From NCBI RefSeq assembly GCF_040958095.1, contig NC_091188.1, positions 11,564,002-11,628,001 on the forward strand: 64,000 nt of DNA, written 5' to 3'. A model generated the notes under the pieces. The model did not search any database, had not been told where the DNA came from, and saw nothing but the letters and a program-made list of their open reading frames with translations. The position numbers and the translations under genes were made by a program. This DNA comes from Procambarus clarkii (Eukaryota; Arthropoda; Malacostraca; Decapoda; Cambaridae). Below are positions 32,016-42,667 of the stretch, piece by piece (positions within the stretch are counted from its first letter, which is position 1; each line of letters starts with the position of its first letter).

Positions 32016-32595
32016 CCTCCAGTCCCCCACACCAGAGCTCAGACGACAAACTGTTGAAGAAAACATTCTCTTGCACTAATACAGGCAATCAGCAGAGATG
32101 CTGAGGGGTTGGGGTAGGGGGAGGAGGGGGGGAGGAAGCTGTTGATGGATGGGGGAGAGTTAAAGGGAGGATGGATAGAGGGATAGAACCATAAAAGCGA
32201 GAATAAGGATGGACAGTGAAAAGTGTTGATGGAGGGAGCGAGGAAATTTCGAGGATATGGAAATGAGAGAATTATACATTGAAACAGGATAAAGTTGTTA
32301 GAGATGAAGGGAGGAAGTATGCAAGGAGAGGGAAAGAGAAGGAGAGAGAGAGAGGGAGAGAGGGAGGATGGGGGGTAGGGGATAGGTGGTAAATGGGGTC
32401 CAGGAGTGATAAAGGCTCTGGTGTGGGCCGGTGGTATTAGGGGGACAACATTTTGCTCGACCCCTTCTCACCTATTTTGTGTGCGGAAGATGAACCTTTT
32501 AAGCAAGAAATTGGTCTGGTGCTTCTCTTGGAGAATTTCCCCGGGCAGCCTTATTTTGGGCTTCAGGGTAATATATTTGGCTCTTACCTCAATGA
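32016..32595. other. purine-rich gene-free stretch
   Basis: GGGGA/GGAGG-rich DNA (32100-32400) with a short GAGAGAG tract near 32345. No coding support. Confidence 0.4.
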
Positions 32596-32750
32596 TTGGC
32601 TGGCTGTATAGCTGGCTGGCTGGCTGGTTGGCTGGCTGGCTGGCTGTATAGCTGGCTGGCTGGCCTGTTGGCTGGCTGACTGGCTGCCTGGCTGTATACA
32701 TGGCTGACTGTATAGCTGGCTAGTTGTATTGCTGGCTGGCTGGCTAACAG
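32596..32750 (+). repeat. (CTGG)n-derived array
   Basis: CTGGCTGG units with repeated CTGTATAG interruptions. Scattered CTGG and GGTTGG units continue to about 33620. Confidence 0.92.
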
Positions 32751-33015
32751 ACTATTGTTGGATGACTGTCCGAAAATGATTGACTGGTAGGGTCGGGCTG
32801 TCCGGATAGGACTATCTAGTTAGGGCTATTTGGCCAGCTGGCGAGGGTGGACGCTTCTGTATGGAAGGTTGGGTGGCTAGGTCTGGTTGAATGGACGAGG
32901 CTGTAGGCTGGCCATTGCTGGCAGATTGTTTTAACTGGTTTATTGACTGGAACCTGCTGGTTGGTTATTGCTGGCTGGCTGCCTGGGGCGAGTGACTGGC
33001 TAGTTCTGGCTAGTT

Positions 33016-33096
33016 GCTAGTGTTCTAGTTCTGACGGGGATTAGAACTAGAACACTAGTTCTAGTGTTCTAGTTCTGACGGGGATTAGAACTAGAA
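33016..33096. repeat. palindromic direct repeat GAACACTAGTTCTAGTGTTC
   Basis: Two direct copies of a 38-base segment (..TTCTAGTTCTGACGGGGATT..) each include part of the perfect 20-bp palindrome GAACACTAGTTCTAGTGTTC. A third palindrome copy is at 33257-33284, on the other side of the next repeat. Confidence 0.85.
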
Positions 33097-33117
33097 GTGT
33101 GTGTGGAATTGGAATCG

Positions 33118-33254
33118 ATTGATTGGAATCGACTTGACAATTGGAATCGACTTGAGAATGGTCCAGGACGGACCGAAACGTCGTCGTCCCTTCAATTTCT
33201 AGTGTGTGGTCTGGTCAACATACTTCAGCCACGTTATTGTGACTCATCGCCTGC
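33118..33254 (-). repeat. dispersed CACAATAACGT / CGTTTCGGTC repeat, copy 3
   Basis: Inverted, well-conserved copy: ATCGACTTGAGAATGGTCCA, GGACGGACCGAAACGTCGTC, TAGTGTGTGGTCTGGTCAAC, CCACGTTATTGTGACTCATC. It is flanked on both sides by the TTAGAACTAGAACACTAGTT palindrome, which suggests insertion into it. Confidence 0.85.
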
Positions 33255-33710
33255 ATTAGAACTAGAACACTAGTTCTAGTGTTCATCATCTCTCTGATTA
33301 GAGATGACCAGTTTACTAGGTCAGGCTGTCAAGAATAGGATTTCTAGACATGGTTATCTACGTGCCTAGTGTAGGCTGGTTGCCGAAGACTGGTTGTTTG
33401 GCTATATTCCGACGGGTGAACATGGTTGAGGGTCGTTGGCAAAGTACTGCATGGCTGGTTGGGCCCACCTGGTTGATAGGATAGAGTTGGTTGACTTAAC
33501 CGGGCTTTATGATTGGGTAAGGGTTCATGGTTGGTAACTGGCTGTTCGGCTAGCTGGCTAAATGGTTTTTCCGGCTAGTTTTCCTATTTTTCTATCTGGT
33601 TGTGTGGTTGGCTGGCTATCTGGTTCATTAACAGAAATAGATGCAAATAATACACTTGACCTCTTAATAATATACAATCCTCTTACAAAAAAGTCAGTAA
33701 ATCCTTTTAT

Positions 33711-33783
33711 AATCGACTTGAGAATGGTCCAGGACGGACCGAAACGTCGTCGTCCCTTCTCCTTCTAGTGTGTGGTCTGGTCA
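33711..33783 (-). repeat. dispersed CGTTTCGGTC repeat, copy 4, with 13-bp flanking duplication
   Basis: Inverted partial copy (ATCGACTTGAGAATGGTCCA through TGTGGTCTGGTCA) lacking the CACAATAACGTG end. ACAAAAAAGTCAG occurs at 33685-33697 and again at 33784-33796, bracketing the copy. Confidence 0.85.
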
Positions 33784-33796
33784 ACAAAAAAGTCAG

Positions 33797-34800
33797 GTGC
33801 CTCTACTTCCGCAGTAATGCTGCATATGTATGTCGCTTCTCATATTACACATTCAATAAGGTTACATTATTTTTGGCCATATTCAGAACTAGAGTATGTT
33901 TGCTGCCTGATCAGTAAGCAATTGCAGTGACCTTGGTACAGCCAATCTTACTTAAATAATAGTACCTATAGTAACTAATTGGTCAAAATGTACTGTTTAT
34001 GTTGTATATTGCTGAATTAACCCAAATGGCATATTAGAAAGGTGGAAATGTAACTGCAGAGCCTGACCTAACATGTCCGGAACAATCATAGGCCTAATAT
34101 TGTATATATAATATGCTATACTAGGCCTAGGTATGTTCAGGTTTGGATTTTACCTGTTTTTTGCCTCTACAAAATTATTAGTGCAAAACTTTATACTTTT
34201 GAGCTTCAACAGTACATATTGGTACGGTCGACTAAATAGTTGCTAAAAGAACCATCATATTAGGAAGCTGGGCTGCCATAATAGCCCTTCAGAGGCTGAT
34301 AGACCTAAAACACCAAACCCAGTCTCGATCGAGGCAAACATCGAAGAATTCATTTAACGTCTCGGTGTCTATGTGAGTTTACTCAAATCCTGAACTATGT
34401 TCAAGACTAAAGTATACTTGCTGGTTGACTAATAAGGTAATATAGTGGACTTAATACCCCCTCCAGAGGATGAGTGGGCTTCAGACGCTTAGGGCTAACC
34501 TCGCACAAATTTGTCGGGGGGAATGAACTAGGCTATGGGACTGACATAGGCTATGGGACTGACATAGGCTACCCGGAATAAGTCTTTAAATCCAGTCTAG
34601 GTTACTAGAATCCATATTATGTATACTGCATCCATAGATACTATAGTACATGTTCTGTCGTTTTCGAAGGCTTGACTGGTCACCCGTGCTCTCAACTAGA
34701 ACTTCCCATTTTGTACGCTATGGTCCCTAATATATGGACTATGGGGCACTATTAAAAGTAGCGGCCTCACAGACATCCACGTTTTGTATGCGTATGTTTG
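33797..34800. other. gene-free stretch with dispersed repeat copies
   Basis: It contains copies of the TTGGTCAGTAAGC-type repeat (33885-33950 and 34398-34470) and a small tandem of CTATGGGACTGACATAGG (34535-34572). No coding support. Confidence 0.45.
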
Positions 34801-35130
34801 TTAGGTTAGTGGTCGCTTGGGTGGTTGGTGTTGGTTTGTAGGTCGCTTGGGTTTGTGCGTTTTGTTACCCCTTATGTTGTACGTTGTGGCACAACACGCA
34901 AAGGGCGAGGTGCATAGCGAGGTCGTGCGGCGGCCGGCTACATCAGATCTTCCGGGACCGAACACGAAGGTTTCAATTAAAAGAATAATTGTAACAAGGC
35001 GTTTTTTTTTAAGCTTTCTGGAGCTTCCTAAGGAGAGAATACTTTCCATAAATTCTTCCTTTTTTAAACAGGACAAGATTAATGTGATGTTTCCTGCATT
35101 ATAAATGTGTACATGAAAGCTGAACACAAC
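34801..35130 (+). other. GC-richer block with unrecognised open frame
   Basis: A 95-codon frame at 34817-35104 has a hydrophobic start, but it begins at TTG and no family is recognised. CpG-rich DNA (GTGCGGCGGCCGGC at 34925-34938) makes it locally distinct. It may be an unrecognised promoter-like or repeat segment. Confidence 0.25.
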
Positions 35131-36190
35131 AAGGATCTGCTTCTGAGCAGAGAAACTATAAAAAGCTAGTGAGCAGTGAAACCATGAATGTCTACGGTGC
35201 AGTGAAACTACGAAAGTTTACTGTGCAGTAAACAATAAGGGTTGTGCTGGCAACGTCACCAACATTCAGACGACAATAGTGTGGTAGATTTTAAAACATG
35301 TGTTAATGGCGTTGATTATCCCTGATATCTTATGAAAACAAAAAAAATATATATTAATAATTCTCGATAATTTTTATCCAACCAACAAACAAGCACACGT
35401 TTCCTTTTAAGCTGGCTGTTGGCTCAGCTTAAAACACTGGGAAAAGAGGAAACTTGTGGTGGCGGGAGGGAGCTTTCAACTCAAGCTGCAGAACGGGAAA
35501 CAACGACAAAATATTAAACAATGAAAGTCGCGTGCTGGAAGAAATATATTTTTCAACAATTCCTTCTCGTCAACAAGACAAAATTGCGAATGCCGGCTAC
35601 TCCTGTATAGGAAAATCTTGACTTTGTGAGTTCTATATCCGAGTCTCAGACACGGCGGTGTGAGAGTCCATCCAAACATTAGGTGCTGGTTTAACATCTT
35701 TCCTCTGAAGAGTCGCACATAATCACCTAATTTGCTACCGAAGGTAAAATAATTTAAGGTAGTTATTAGAGGGAAGCTCTTAGCCAATATAACTACATGT
35801 AACTGGTGGGGAATATGAGGGTGAGGTGAAAGGGTTCTTAACTACTTGGTCCATCGGGAATCGAACGCTGACCCTGCAAGAAGCGGGGCCACTGCTGTGC
35901 CAACCTAACAATGCATCACAGAATGGATTCGTCTCATACAGAAGCATGTCACATATAAAAGAAACAAAATAAAGAGTTAAAAAAAACTTATCAACTTTGA
36001 ACACAGAAACAAGTTATACCAACAGGTTGGAAGCGTAGAATTAGAATCTTCACCCGTAACAAATTTATAAATGATTTAGTGTATCAATTATAATGGCTAA
36101 AATCCTAATTTAATAGTTTTTCTATTTTATTTTAATATATAGAAGACTAACAGGTATTTTCTTCACGCGTAGGTTCGCTGAAAGGGTTAT
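35131..36190. other. gene-free stretch with a tRNA-like SINE fragment
   Basis: At 35800-35905 the - strand carries CTTCTTGCAGGGTCAGCGTT and CGATTCCCGATGG, a tRNA-like head of the GCAGGTCGGCGTTC family. The flanks show no recognised gene. The - strand frame at 35476-35787 has no known motif. Confidence 0.45.
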
Positions 36191-36206
36191 GATGATAGAT
36201 TCAATG

Positions 36207-36306
36207 TTACAAATACTTAAGCTTCTAGTATTACAAATATTTAGGCTTCAAATATTATAAATATTTAAGCTTCTAATTTTACAAATACTTAAGCTTCTAA
36301 TGTTAC
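36207..36306 (+). repeat. AT-rich tandem repeat of about 24 bp, 4 copies
   Basis: Unit TTACAAATACTTAAGCTTCT with AAT or AGT, repeated with small changes. Confidence 0.85.
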
Positions 36307-36559
36307 ACACTGATAATACAGATCAAGTAATACAAATAAACAAATATACTATTTAAAATTTCCGATGTTAGTTCAAGTTCAAGTAGGTTTACTGAGAAAA
36401 AGGAAGCGCATCTCAAGAGGATACCCTCGATCCGATGTTAGAAAAAATCTGTGAAGCATGGTGGTGGATACGAACCCACGTCCTTAAGCCACTCAAAATG
36501 CACGCATTGCACTGAGTTTACCAGTTCGTAGTCTCCAGACTCCTTGTAAGTTTGGGCGG

Positions 36560-36655
36560 ACTACTTAGCACTTCGTGGTCCAGTCGGTAATGAGTACGTC
36601 TGGAGTGTTGTAGGACACGGGTTCGATTCCAACAGCCTACTCCAAAGACTTTCTC
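36560..36655 (+). mobile_element. tRNA-like SINE fragment
   Basis: TTCGTGGTCCAGTCGGTAAT (A-box-like) and ACGGGTTCGATTCC (B-box) about 45 bases apart. It is followed by ATATCACGTTATTGTGAT at 36659, a motif shared with 39720-39800 and 43825-43842. Confidence 0.55.
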
Positions 36656-36891
36656 ATAGATATCACGTTATTGTGATTTCGTTGTGTTACTGACAAAATA
36701 GCTTCCTTTATATCTTTAGAATTTACATGTTATTAAAGTTAACGAAACCCGATGAAATAGCCATGTTTGTAGAGCTTCAGTGTCAGGCAGTTAGTTGCGT
36801 GAGAACTCGTGTAAGTGCGTGATGGGTGTATGCGTCTCACCTATTAGTGCAAAAATTGGTCGACTTAAGAAGCATGTGTACATGCATTCAT

Positions 36892-37043
36892 CAGCCCGTC
36901 CTCCAAAAATGGGGTGGTAAATGTAAGGAGACAAATAAGTGCAATTATGTACTATTCATAGCAGTTAGGAATTGTATTCATTTTCACTTAGTATTAAATC
37001 GTACTGTCAAATATATTGTCAATATTTGAGTTTACCTGAAAAA
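36892..37043 (+). repeat. long inverted repeat, left arm
   Basis: CAGCCCGTCCTCCAAAAATG ... CATTTTCACTTAGTATTAAA ... AATATTTGAGTTTACCTGAA. Its reverse complement, diverged, is at 38201-38340, and a partial third copy in that same orientation is at 37833-37895. Confidence 0.8.
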
Positions 37044-38200
37044 CTGAATAGATGCATTCATATATGTGACATTACACATATATATATAAATACTATAATA
37101 TATATTTAGCAATATGCCTTAAAAATTTGTATCATTTGTTTTACATCTTAATTCATCTGCTCTATAAAATTTACATTTAAGCTTACTGAGGAGCAATAAG
37201 TTTATTGGTTTCAAACAAGAAGAGCACGCTTATCAAAATATTCGTTTTTAATAGAAATCACATAGATATGCAGGAACCTTTAACAATGCACGTGTCTCTA
37301 TTGACCCTCACCAACATTCTCTCGATCTTTAGAAATAAATTATCATTACTAGGCCGATTTGTTATTTTAACATTACAAATAACCTCTTAAATGGGAATTT
37401 TGGCACGAAAATAACCAAACTCCGATTATCTTTATTTGACAGCAACGAGAAATTTAAATGATTGCTGACCTCTGAAAATAAAAATAGTAATATTTAATTA
37501 GATTTCATGACAAAACTTATATTAATCTTGCTGTCAGGCAATTCAAATCTCATCGAAGTCAGATCCTCGTTTGATCTAGGCTTAGTGTAGGGTTTTAGGC
37601 CAATCATACTCCGATTGGTTTCCTGAAGCCACCACAACAGCTTCTGCACCAACCTCTAGTCTCGAACATAGTCCTATAGTGGGGAAGAGAAGAGGGTTGG
37701 GGGGTGATGTTTAGAATGGGCTTATGGCCTATCAACCTCTATAAGGTTATTTAGGTAACACATTAGTTTACTAACTAACCTACAAGTTAACTTTATCCTT
37801 AACATAGACCAAACTCAACCTATTCTCCGTATTGACAGTACGATTTAATGCTATGTGTAATAAGTACATAACTGCATTCATGTGGCAGTTACATATAACT
37901 ATATTTATTCTCTATGTTTTCTGTAAGGTACTAAAAATTTTGGCATATAATGCATATATAATTTGTATGTGCAAGTTTTAAATATCAGAAATTTCTTTTT
38001 CAGTTTTATTAAACAATAGAGATTTTATACAACATTTGAAAATATCTTGAGTTACTTTACAAATTATTGGTGTATTTTAGTTTTGTTTTATTAGTTTTAT
38101 AAAACTGTAATACCAATATAACTATAGATTAAGTACTAATTGTAATTAAGAAGCAATAAATTGCTTATCTTCAAACACTAAGACGGTTAGGTGAGGTGGT
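37044..38200. other. spacer between inverted repeat arms
   Basis: AT-rich. It contains an inverted copy of the TTGGTCAGTAAGC-type repeat (37600-37680) and a partial arm copy (37833-37895). No transposase frame is visible. Confidence 0.5.
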
Positions 38201-38340
38201 GGTTTTCAGTAAACTCAAATATTCACAATATATTTGACTACGATTTAATACTAAGTGAAAATAAGTACAATTCCTGACTGATATGAATAGTACATAATTG
38301 CACTGTTACATTTACCTCCCCAATTTTGGAGGACGGGCTG
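38201..38340 (-). repeat. long inverted repeat, right arm
   Basis: TTCAGTAAACTCAAATATTC ... TTTAATACTAAGTGAAAATA ... AATTTTGGAGGACGGGCTG pairs with 36892-37043. Confidence 0.8.
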
Positions 38341-38910
38341 CCCAAACTATAGTAACCCCTGGAATTTACGTTCACTAATTAGCAGGGTATATCTCTGTGT
38401 ATATGTAAATAACGAAGAAATAGTGTTATGTCGCCCCTCAACTGACAATAAACGATGTTTCAGATTCAGCTACTCTGAACAAATGATTCAATAGCACGGG
38501 CCGAGGTGAATTTGTAATGTACTTATGCAATAAATCTAAGCTATCACATTTTATACATCTGCGCTCATTTAATCTCTTGCATAAATATATTTTATGTTAG
38601 ATTAATAATTCATTTTTAAAACTATCTATATTTTAACAATATTTATCTTAATATTCACATTTCATGTTTAATGATATACGTAATTCATAGGCTAAAAAAA
38701 GTGTTGCAAAATGCATGTACATTTATATAATGGCGAATCTATCTGGATATATATAAATCTGGTAATGTTTAACTAGACTTTACAGACCACGAGAACACAG
38801 TTTTAACTGCATTAAGTAAATCTGAAAAAGAATACGAGAACATACAGTACAACTGTGTTGAGTAAAGCAGCACATAACGCCAGAACACAAGTAAAGACCA
38901 GGACAAAGGC
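38341..38910. other. AT-rich stretch, no feature recognised
   Basis: Unremarkable up to the next AT array. Confidence 0.4.

Positions 38911-38912
<2 letters not shown>

Positions 38913-38955
<43 letters not shown>
38913..38955. repeat. (AT)n microsatellite
   Basis: About 21 AT units. Confidence 0.95.
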
Positions 38956-38957
<2 letters not shown>

Positions 38958-39053
38958 CTCTTATTTTTTTCTTATGAAATGATAAAGCTACCCATTTCAT
39001 TATGTATGTGGTCAATTTTTTTTTATTGGAGTTAAAATTAACGTAGATATATG

Positions 39054-39252
39054 ACCGAACCTAACCAACCCTACCTAACCTAACCTAACCTATCTTTATA
39101 GGTTAGGTTAGGTTAGGTAGCCGAAAAAGTTAGGTTAGGTTAGGTTAGGTAGGTTAGGTAGTCGAAAAACAATTAATTCAGTAAAACTTGGCTTATTAGG
39201 CAAATCGGGCCTTGCATAGTAGGCTGAGAAGTGCGTTCTGGCTACTAGGTAC

Positions 39253-39255
<3 letters not shown>
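39054..39255. repeat. interstitial TTAGG-containing fold-back repeat
   Basis: CCGAACCTAACCAACCCTAC and CCTAACCTAACCTAACC face GGTTAGGTTAGGTTAGG across TATCTTTATA. A second TTAGG block then runs to 39160, and a conserved flank (TTGGCTTATTAGGCAAATCG, TACTAGGTACGACATATAT) leads into (AT)n. TTAGG is the arthropod telomere unit. The conserved non-telomeric flank suggests a dispersed element rather than a telomere fusion. Confidence 0.85.
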
Positions 39256-39332
<77 letters not shown>

Positions 39333-39352
39333 CATATATATATATATATATA
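39256..39352. repeat. (AT)n microsatellite
   Basis: About 48 AT units with an ACATACAT interruption near 39328. Confidence 0.97.
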
Positions 39353-39713
39353 ATATGTGTGTGCGTGTTGAGCTACCCCACCAACAGTAATGTCCTGGGA
39401 CAAGAGTTACACGCCTTACACAGAACCAGAAATTCGTCCGTACAGTACATTAGAGCCACGCTCGTCCTGGTAAAGGGTTCCCGAAGTATGGAGATGGTCC
39501 TGCCTGTGTTTGAGTAAAATTAAATAATGCCATTGTTGCTTGGTGCTCAATGGCGCCTGAGAGCGCGCCGGCACCACTAACTAGTATAAACAAGGGCTCT
39601 AGGTATTATGTTAGAGTAACCCGTATTGTGTGTGTGTGTGTCCCTCCCGTACCTCTTGGACCCACCCCGCCTTTCTAACCATCGGTTTTCTAATAAACTA
39701 AGTTTCAACCTGA
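39353..39713. other. no gene recognised
   Basis: Unique-looking sequence with a short (GT) run near 39628. Confidence 0.35.
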
Positions 39714-39807
39714 AACACACACAGATCACATTAACGTGATATACTGAATATAAATAAGAAAATGTTCTCATTGACATATATCACGTTAGTGTGATTTGTG
39801 TGTGTTT
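39714..39807. repeat. short inverted repeat with ATCACGTTARTGTGAT arms
   Basis: ACACACAGATCACATTAACG (plus TGATATA) at 39716-39743 is inverted at 39777-39806 (TATATCACGTTAGTGTGATT), with two mismatches and a 33-base loop. The arm motif also ends repeats at 36659 and 43825. Confidence 0.8.
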
Positions 39808-39949
39808 GTGAAGTTGGGGTTTAAAGTGTAGGGCCGCCATATCCTTCCACCCAAGTGCTTGTGGGTCATACGTAAACACTTGGACTGGCTTCAGTAAGGG
39901 CCGCCAGACTTCCTGTGATTTCAGTAGAAATCCGGTTGTATAACTGTAT

Positions 39950-40030
39950 ACAAGTGATGGTGGTCCAGTGGTAGAGTACATGACCGGCAATGCCGGGGTC
40001 GAAGGTTCGCGTCTACCTAACGGCTCTGGT
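39950..40030 (+). mobile_element. tRNA-like SINE head fragment
   Basis: GTGGTCCAGTGGTAGAGTAC (A-box-like) and GGTCGAAGGTTCGCGTC (B-box-like). A tRNA gene is unlikely because the stems do not pair well. Confidence 0.45.
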
Positions 40031-40109
40031 GGAATTTCTCAACTCTCAACCTGTTTTGTTTATAATTTGTGCTGTATATTTCTCTCTCTCATACACACGC
40101 ACACACAAT

Positions 40110-40275
40110 CCCTGTTGATTGACGGTTGAGAGGCGGGACCAAAGAACCAAAGCTCAACACCCGCAAGCACAAATAGATGAGTTCACATATACGTATCCCC
40201 AGGATGCACCCCACAACAGCTGTTTAACTTTCAGTTACCAAATCATCTCAAGATAACCTCAAGATAACCTATTTA
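40110..40275 (+). mobile_element. SINE tail b, then a tail a end
   Basis: TTGATTGACGGTTGAGAGGC ... GCTCAACACCCGCAAGCAC is tail b. After a gap, AAATCATCTCAAGATAACCT and CAAGATAACCT form the terminal repeat of tail a. Confidence 0.75.
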
Positions 40276-40304
40276 TTTGCCGCGTTGCTCTGGTCTCACC
40301 TTTT

Positions 40305-40516
40305 GTGTCCTCTCGTCCTGCTCCCCACTCTCACTCGTCCTGCTCCCCACTCTCACTCGTCCTGCTCCCCACTCTCACTCGTCCTCCTCCTCACTCTCAC
40401 TCGTCCTGCTCCCCACTCTCACTCGTCCTGCTCCCCACTCTCACTCGTCCTGCTCCCCACTCTCACTCGTCCTCCTCCTCACTCTCACTCGTCCTGCTCC
40501 CCACTCTCACTCGTCC
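40305..40516 (+). repeat. 22-bp minisatellite running into the assembly gap
   Basis: Unit CCTGCTCCCCACTCTCACTC plus GT, about 9.5 copies with CCTCCTCCTC variants. It breaks off at the N run, so the true array is longer. Confidence 0.95.
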
Positions 40517-41016
40517 NNNNNNNNNNNNNNNNNNNNNNNNNNNNNNNNNNNNNNNNNNNNNNNNNNNNNNNNNNNNNNNNNNNNNNNNNNNNNNNNNNNN
40601 NNNNNNNNNNNNNNNNNNNNNNNNNNNNNNNNNNNNNNNNNNNNNNNNNNNNNNNNNNNNNNNNNNNNNNNNNNNNNNNNNNNNNNNNNNNNNNNNNNNN
40701 NNNNNNNNNNNNNNNNNNNNNNNNNNNNNNNNNNNNNNNNNNNNNNNNNNNNNNNNNNNNNNNNNNNNNNNNNNNNNNNNNNNNNNNNNNNNNNNNNNNN
40801 NNNNNNNNNNNNNNNNNNNNNNNNNNNNNNNNNNNNNNNNNNNNNNNNNNNNNNNNNNNNNNNNNNNNNNNNNNNNNNNNNNNNNNNNNNNNNNNNNNNN
40901 NNNNNNNNNNNNNNNNNNNNNNNNNNNNNNNNNNNNNNNNNNNNNNNNNNNNNNNNNNNNNNNNNNNNNNNNNNNNNNNNNNNNNNNNNNNNNNNNNNNN
41001 NNNNNNNNNNNNNNNN
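40517..41016. other. assembly gap (500 N)
   Basis: Exactly 500 N, probably a fixed-size scaffold gap. It follows a minisatellite and precedes G-rich DNA, so the array probably caused the break. Confidence 0.99.
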
Positions 41017-41892
41017 TAGGAGGGGGGAGGGGGCTGACTCGAGACAAGGAGGGGGGGGAAGGCTTACTAATCAAGAGGGGAGGGGGGGGGCGACTGACCC
41101 CCAAACGAGGACGGGCATCACACAAAACACCTCCAAATATTCCCGGTATTGCTTCAGCATTCCTGACACCCCCGTACGACGCATCTTTCCTCCGGAGGAA
41201 TACCAATGAGACCCGTATCCGGTCCTCCGCACCACGCCGCTGCCTTCAATTACACTTACCCGCCTCTATTATTAATGCATAACTTTCATGCATTGTATGC
41301 TATATGCTTCAGTCTCTGCTGCCATTAATATTGGCCGGCAGCACGCCATGGACACCATTCACTCCCAGCACACAATATACGCAAATCATTTGTGAGGTTC
41401 ATGCTCACTTTGCCCCACCAAATCATCCACAGTCATGCTCCCTAACGTCCTGGTATCATACCAATCTCTATACCCGACCAGGACGTCTGGCCAGAGACCG
41501 GGCCGCGGGGACAGTGATCCCCGGAACCCCATCAAGATAACCCCCGCATGCTCACCCCCTAAATATATTTATTTCATGTTCTCCTCTTGTCATAACACGG
41601 GATATAAACAATAACCAGAGCCCACCTTAAACCTTTTAAGTGAGAATGTCACACCTACACACACACACACACACACAGACACCCACAAACATACCCACAC
41701 ACACACACACCCACCCACACAGCCACCCACCCACACCCCCACAGACCAGCAATCTGAGCTGTACCACCAGGAGTCATTCGTGAGCCCCATGCCAGTCTCC
41801 ATGGCTCAGAGAGTGAGTGCACTTTACATAATGATTCGCGGCTCCCGAGAAGTGGTGGTGCAGGTAGAAGCGCTCAGGGATACTTCTCCAGA
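41017..41892. other. G-rich gap flank, unique stretch and CA-rich tract
   Basis: 41017-41105 has GGAGGGGGG runs. 41480-41545 holds a SINE tail a end (GACCGGGCCGCGGGGACAG). 41655-41745 is CA/CCA-rich. No coding support. Confidence 0.5.
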
Positions 41893-42240
41893 TTGATTAA
41901 TTGAATGATGAAGATTAAGCCACCCCAGGTGGCGGCGTGATACCTGGTTGATGGGGTCCTGGAGGAGACAATCTAGTTTCCTCTTGAAGATGTCCACGGT
42001 TGTTCCGGCAATATTTCTTATGCTCGCTGGGAGGGTGTTGAACAGCCGCGGACCTCTGATGTTTATACAGTGTTCTCTGATTGTGCCAATGGCACTCCTG
42101 CTCTTCACTGGTTCTATTCTGCATTTTCTTGAGCATGAGTATAGCCTGCAAGTGGTGTGGATGGTTGGCGTGAATTTTACCTGCTTGATGGGGTTCTGGG
42201 TGTTCTATTCCCCAAGCCCGGCCCGAGGCCAGGCTTGACT
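41880..42240 (-). pseudogene. LINE ORF C-terminal relic (IRGPRLFNTLPASIRN family)
   Basis: On the - strand KSRSAIGTIREHCINIRGPR then LFNTLPASIRNIAGTTVDIF and KRKLDCLLQD. This is the H(V/I).GPRLFN.LP..IR...G....FKR.LD.FL.. end of CR1/RTE-like ORFs. Upstream on the same strand (42180-42310) a second segment with AWPRAGLGE-type tail sequence precedes it, so two LINE tails are arranged head to tail. Related tail: 58551-58760 (+). Confidence 0.78.
41893..41935 (+). mobile_element. GATTGATTGATGAAG repeat, start-only fragment
   Basis: GATGATGAAGATTAAGCCAC-like sequence matching the first 40 bases of the family at 31737. Confidence 0.65.
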
Positions 42241-42310
42241 TGTGAGAGTTTGGTCCACTAGGCTGTTGCTTGGAGCGGCCCGCAGGCCCACCACAGCCCG
42301 GTTGGTCCGG
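42185..42310 (-). repeat. GTGGACCAAACTCTCACAAG repeat, inverted copy
   Basis: On the + strand: GGCCTGGGCTTGACTTGTGA-like sequence, then GAGTTTGGTCCACTAGGCTG and GGTTGGTCCGGCACTCC. Other copies: 58620-58760 (+), 59240-59330 (-), and a fold-back at 61658-61797. Confidence 0.8.
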
Positions 42311-42667
42311 CACTCCTTGGAGAAAATGTGATCTGTAGTCGTGCAAGGATATACACGGGAGTGGATACTTCCCCGTGATGGTATCCCCCCTTTTTTCAAG
42401 GCCGGAGAAGCCATCACGGCATCTCCCAGCCTTCAGAAGTATGCATCTTTTCAAAAGCACCTTTTCTGCCGGCCGGCAAGTATGGTGTTCCTTCACTACT
42501 TGTACAAGACATAGTGGTAGGGGATATAGTTCTCGGACACGGGGGAGGAGGGAAGGAAGGCATCACGTTAACACTTGGAGTAACTGTTAAACCCGACAGG
42601 AGCGAGAGCTGCCGCGGTATAAGGATACGGACCTTGTCAACCTTGTGGAGTATAAAAGCCAACATTG
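42311..42667. other. no gene recognised
   Basis: GC-rich unique-looking stretch. Overlapping frames on both strands have no known motif. Confidence 0.35.

Noticed and set aside
34817-35104. 95-codon frame with a hydrophobic start as a secreted peptide
   Set aside because: It begins with TTG, has no recognised motif and sits in repeat-like DNA.
40277-41282. Long frames across the N run
   Set aside because: Most residues are X from the assembly gap; the rest is the 22-bp array and G-rich DNA.
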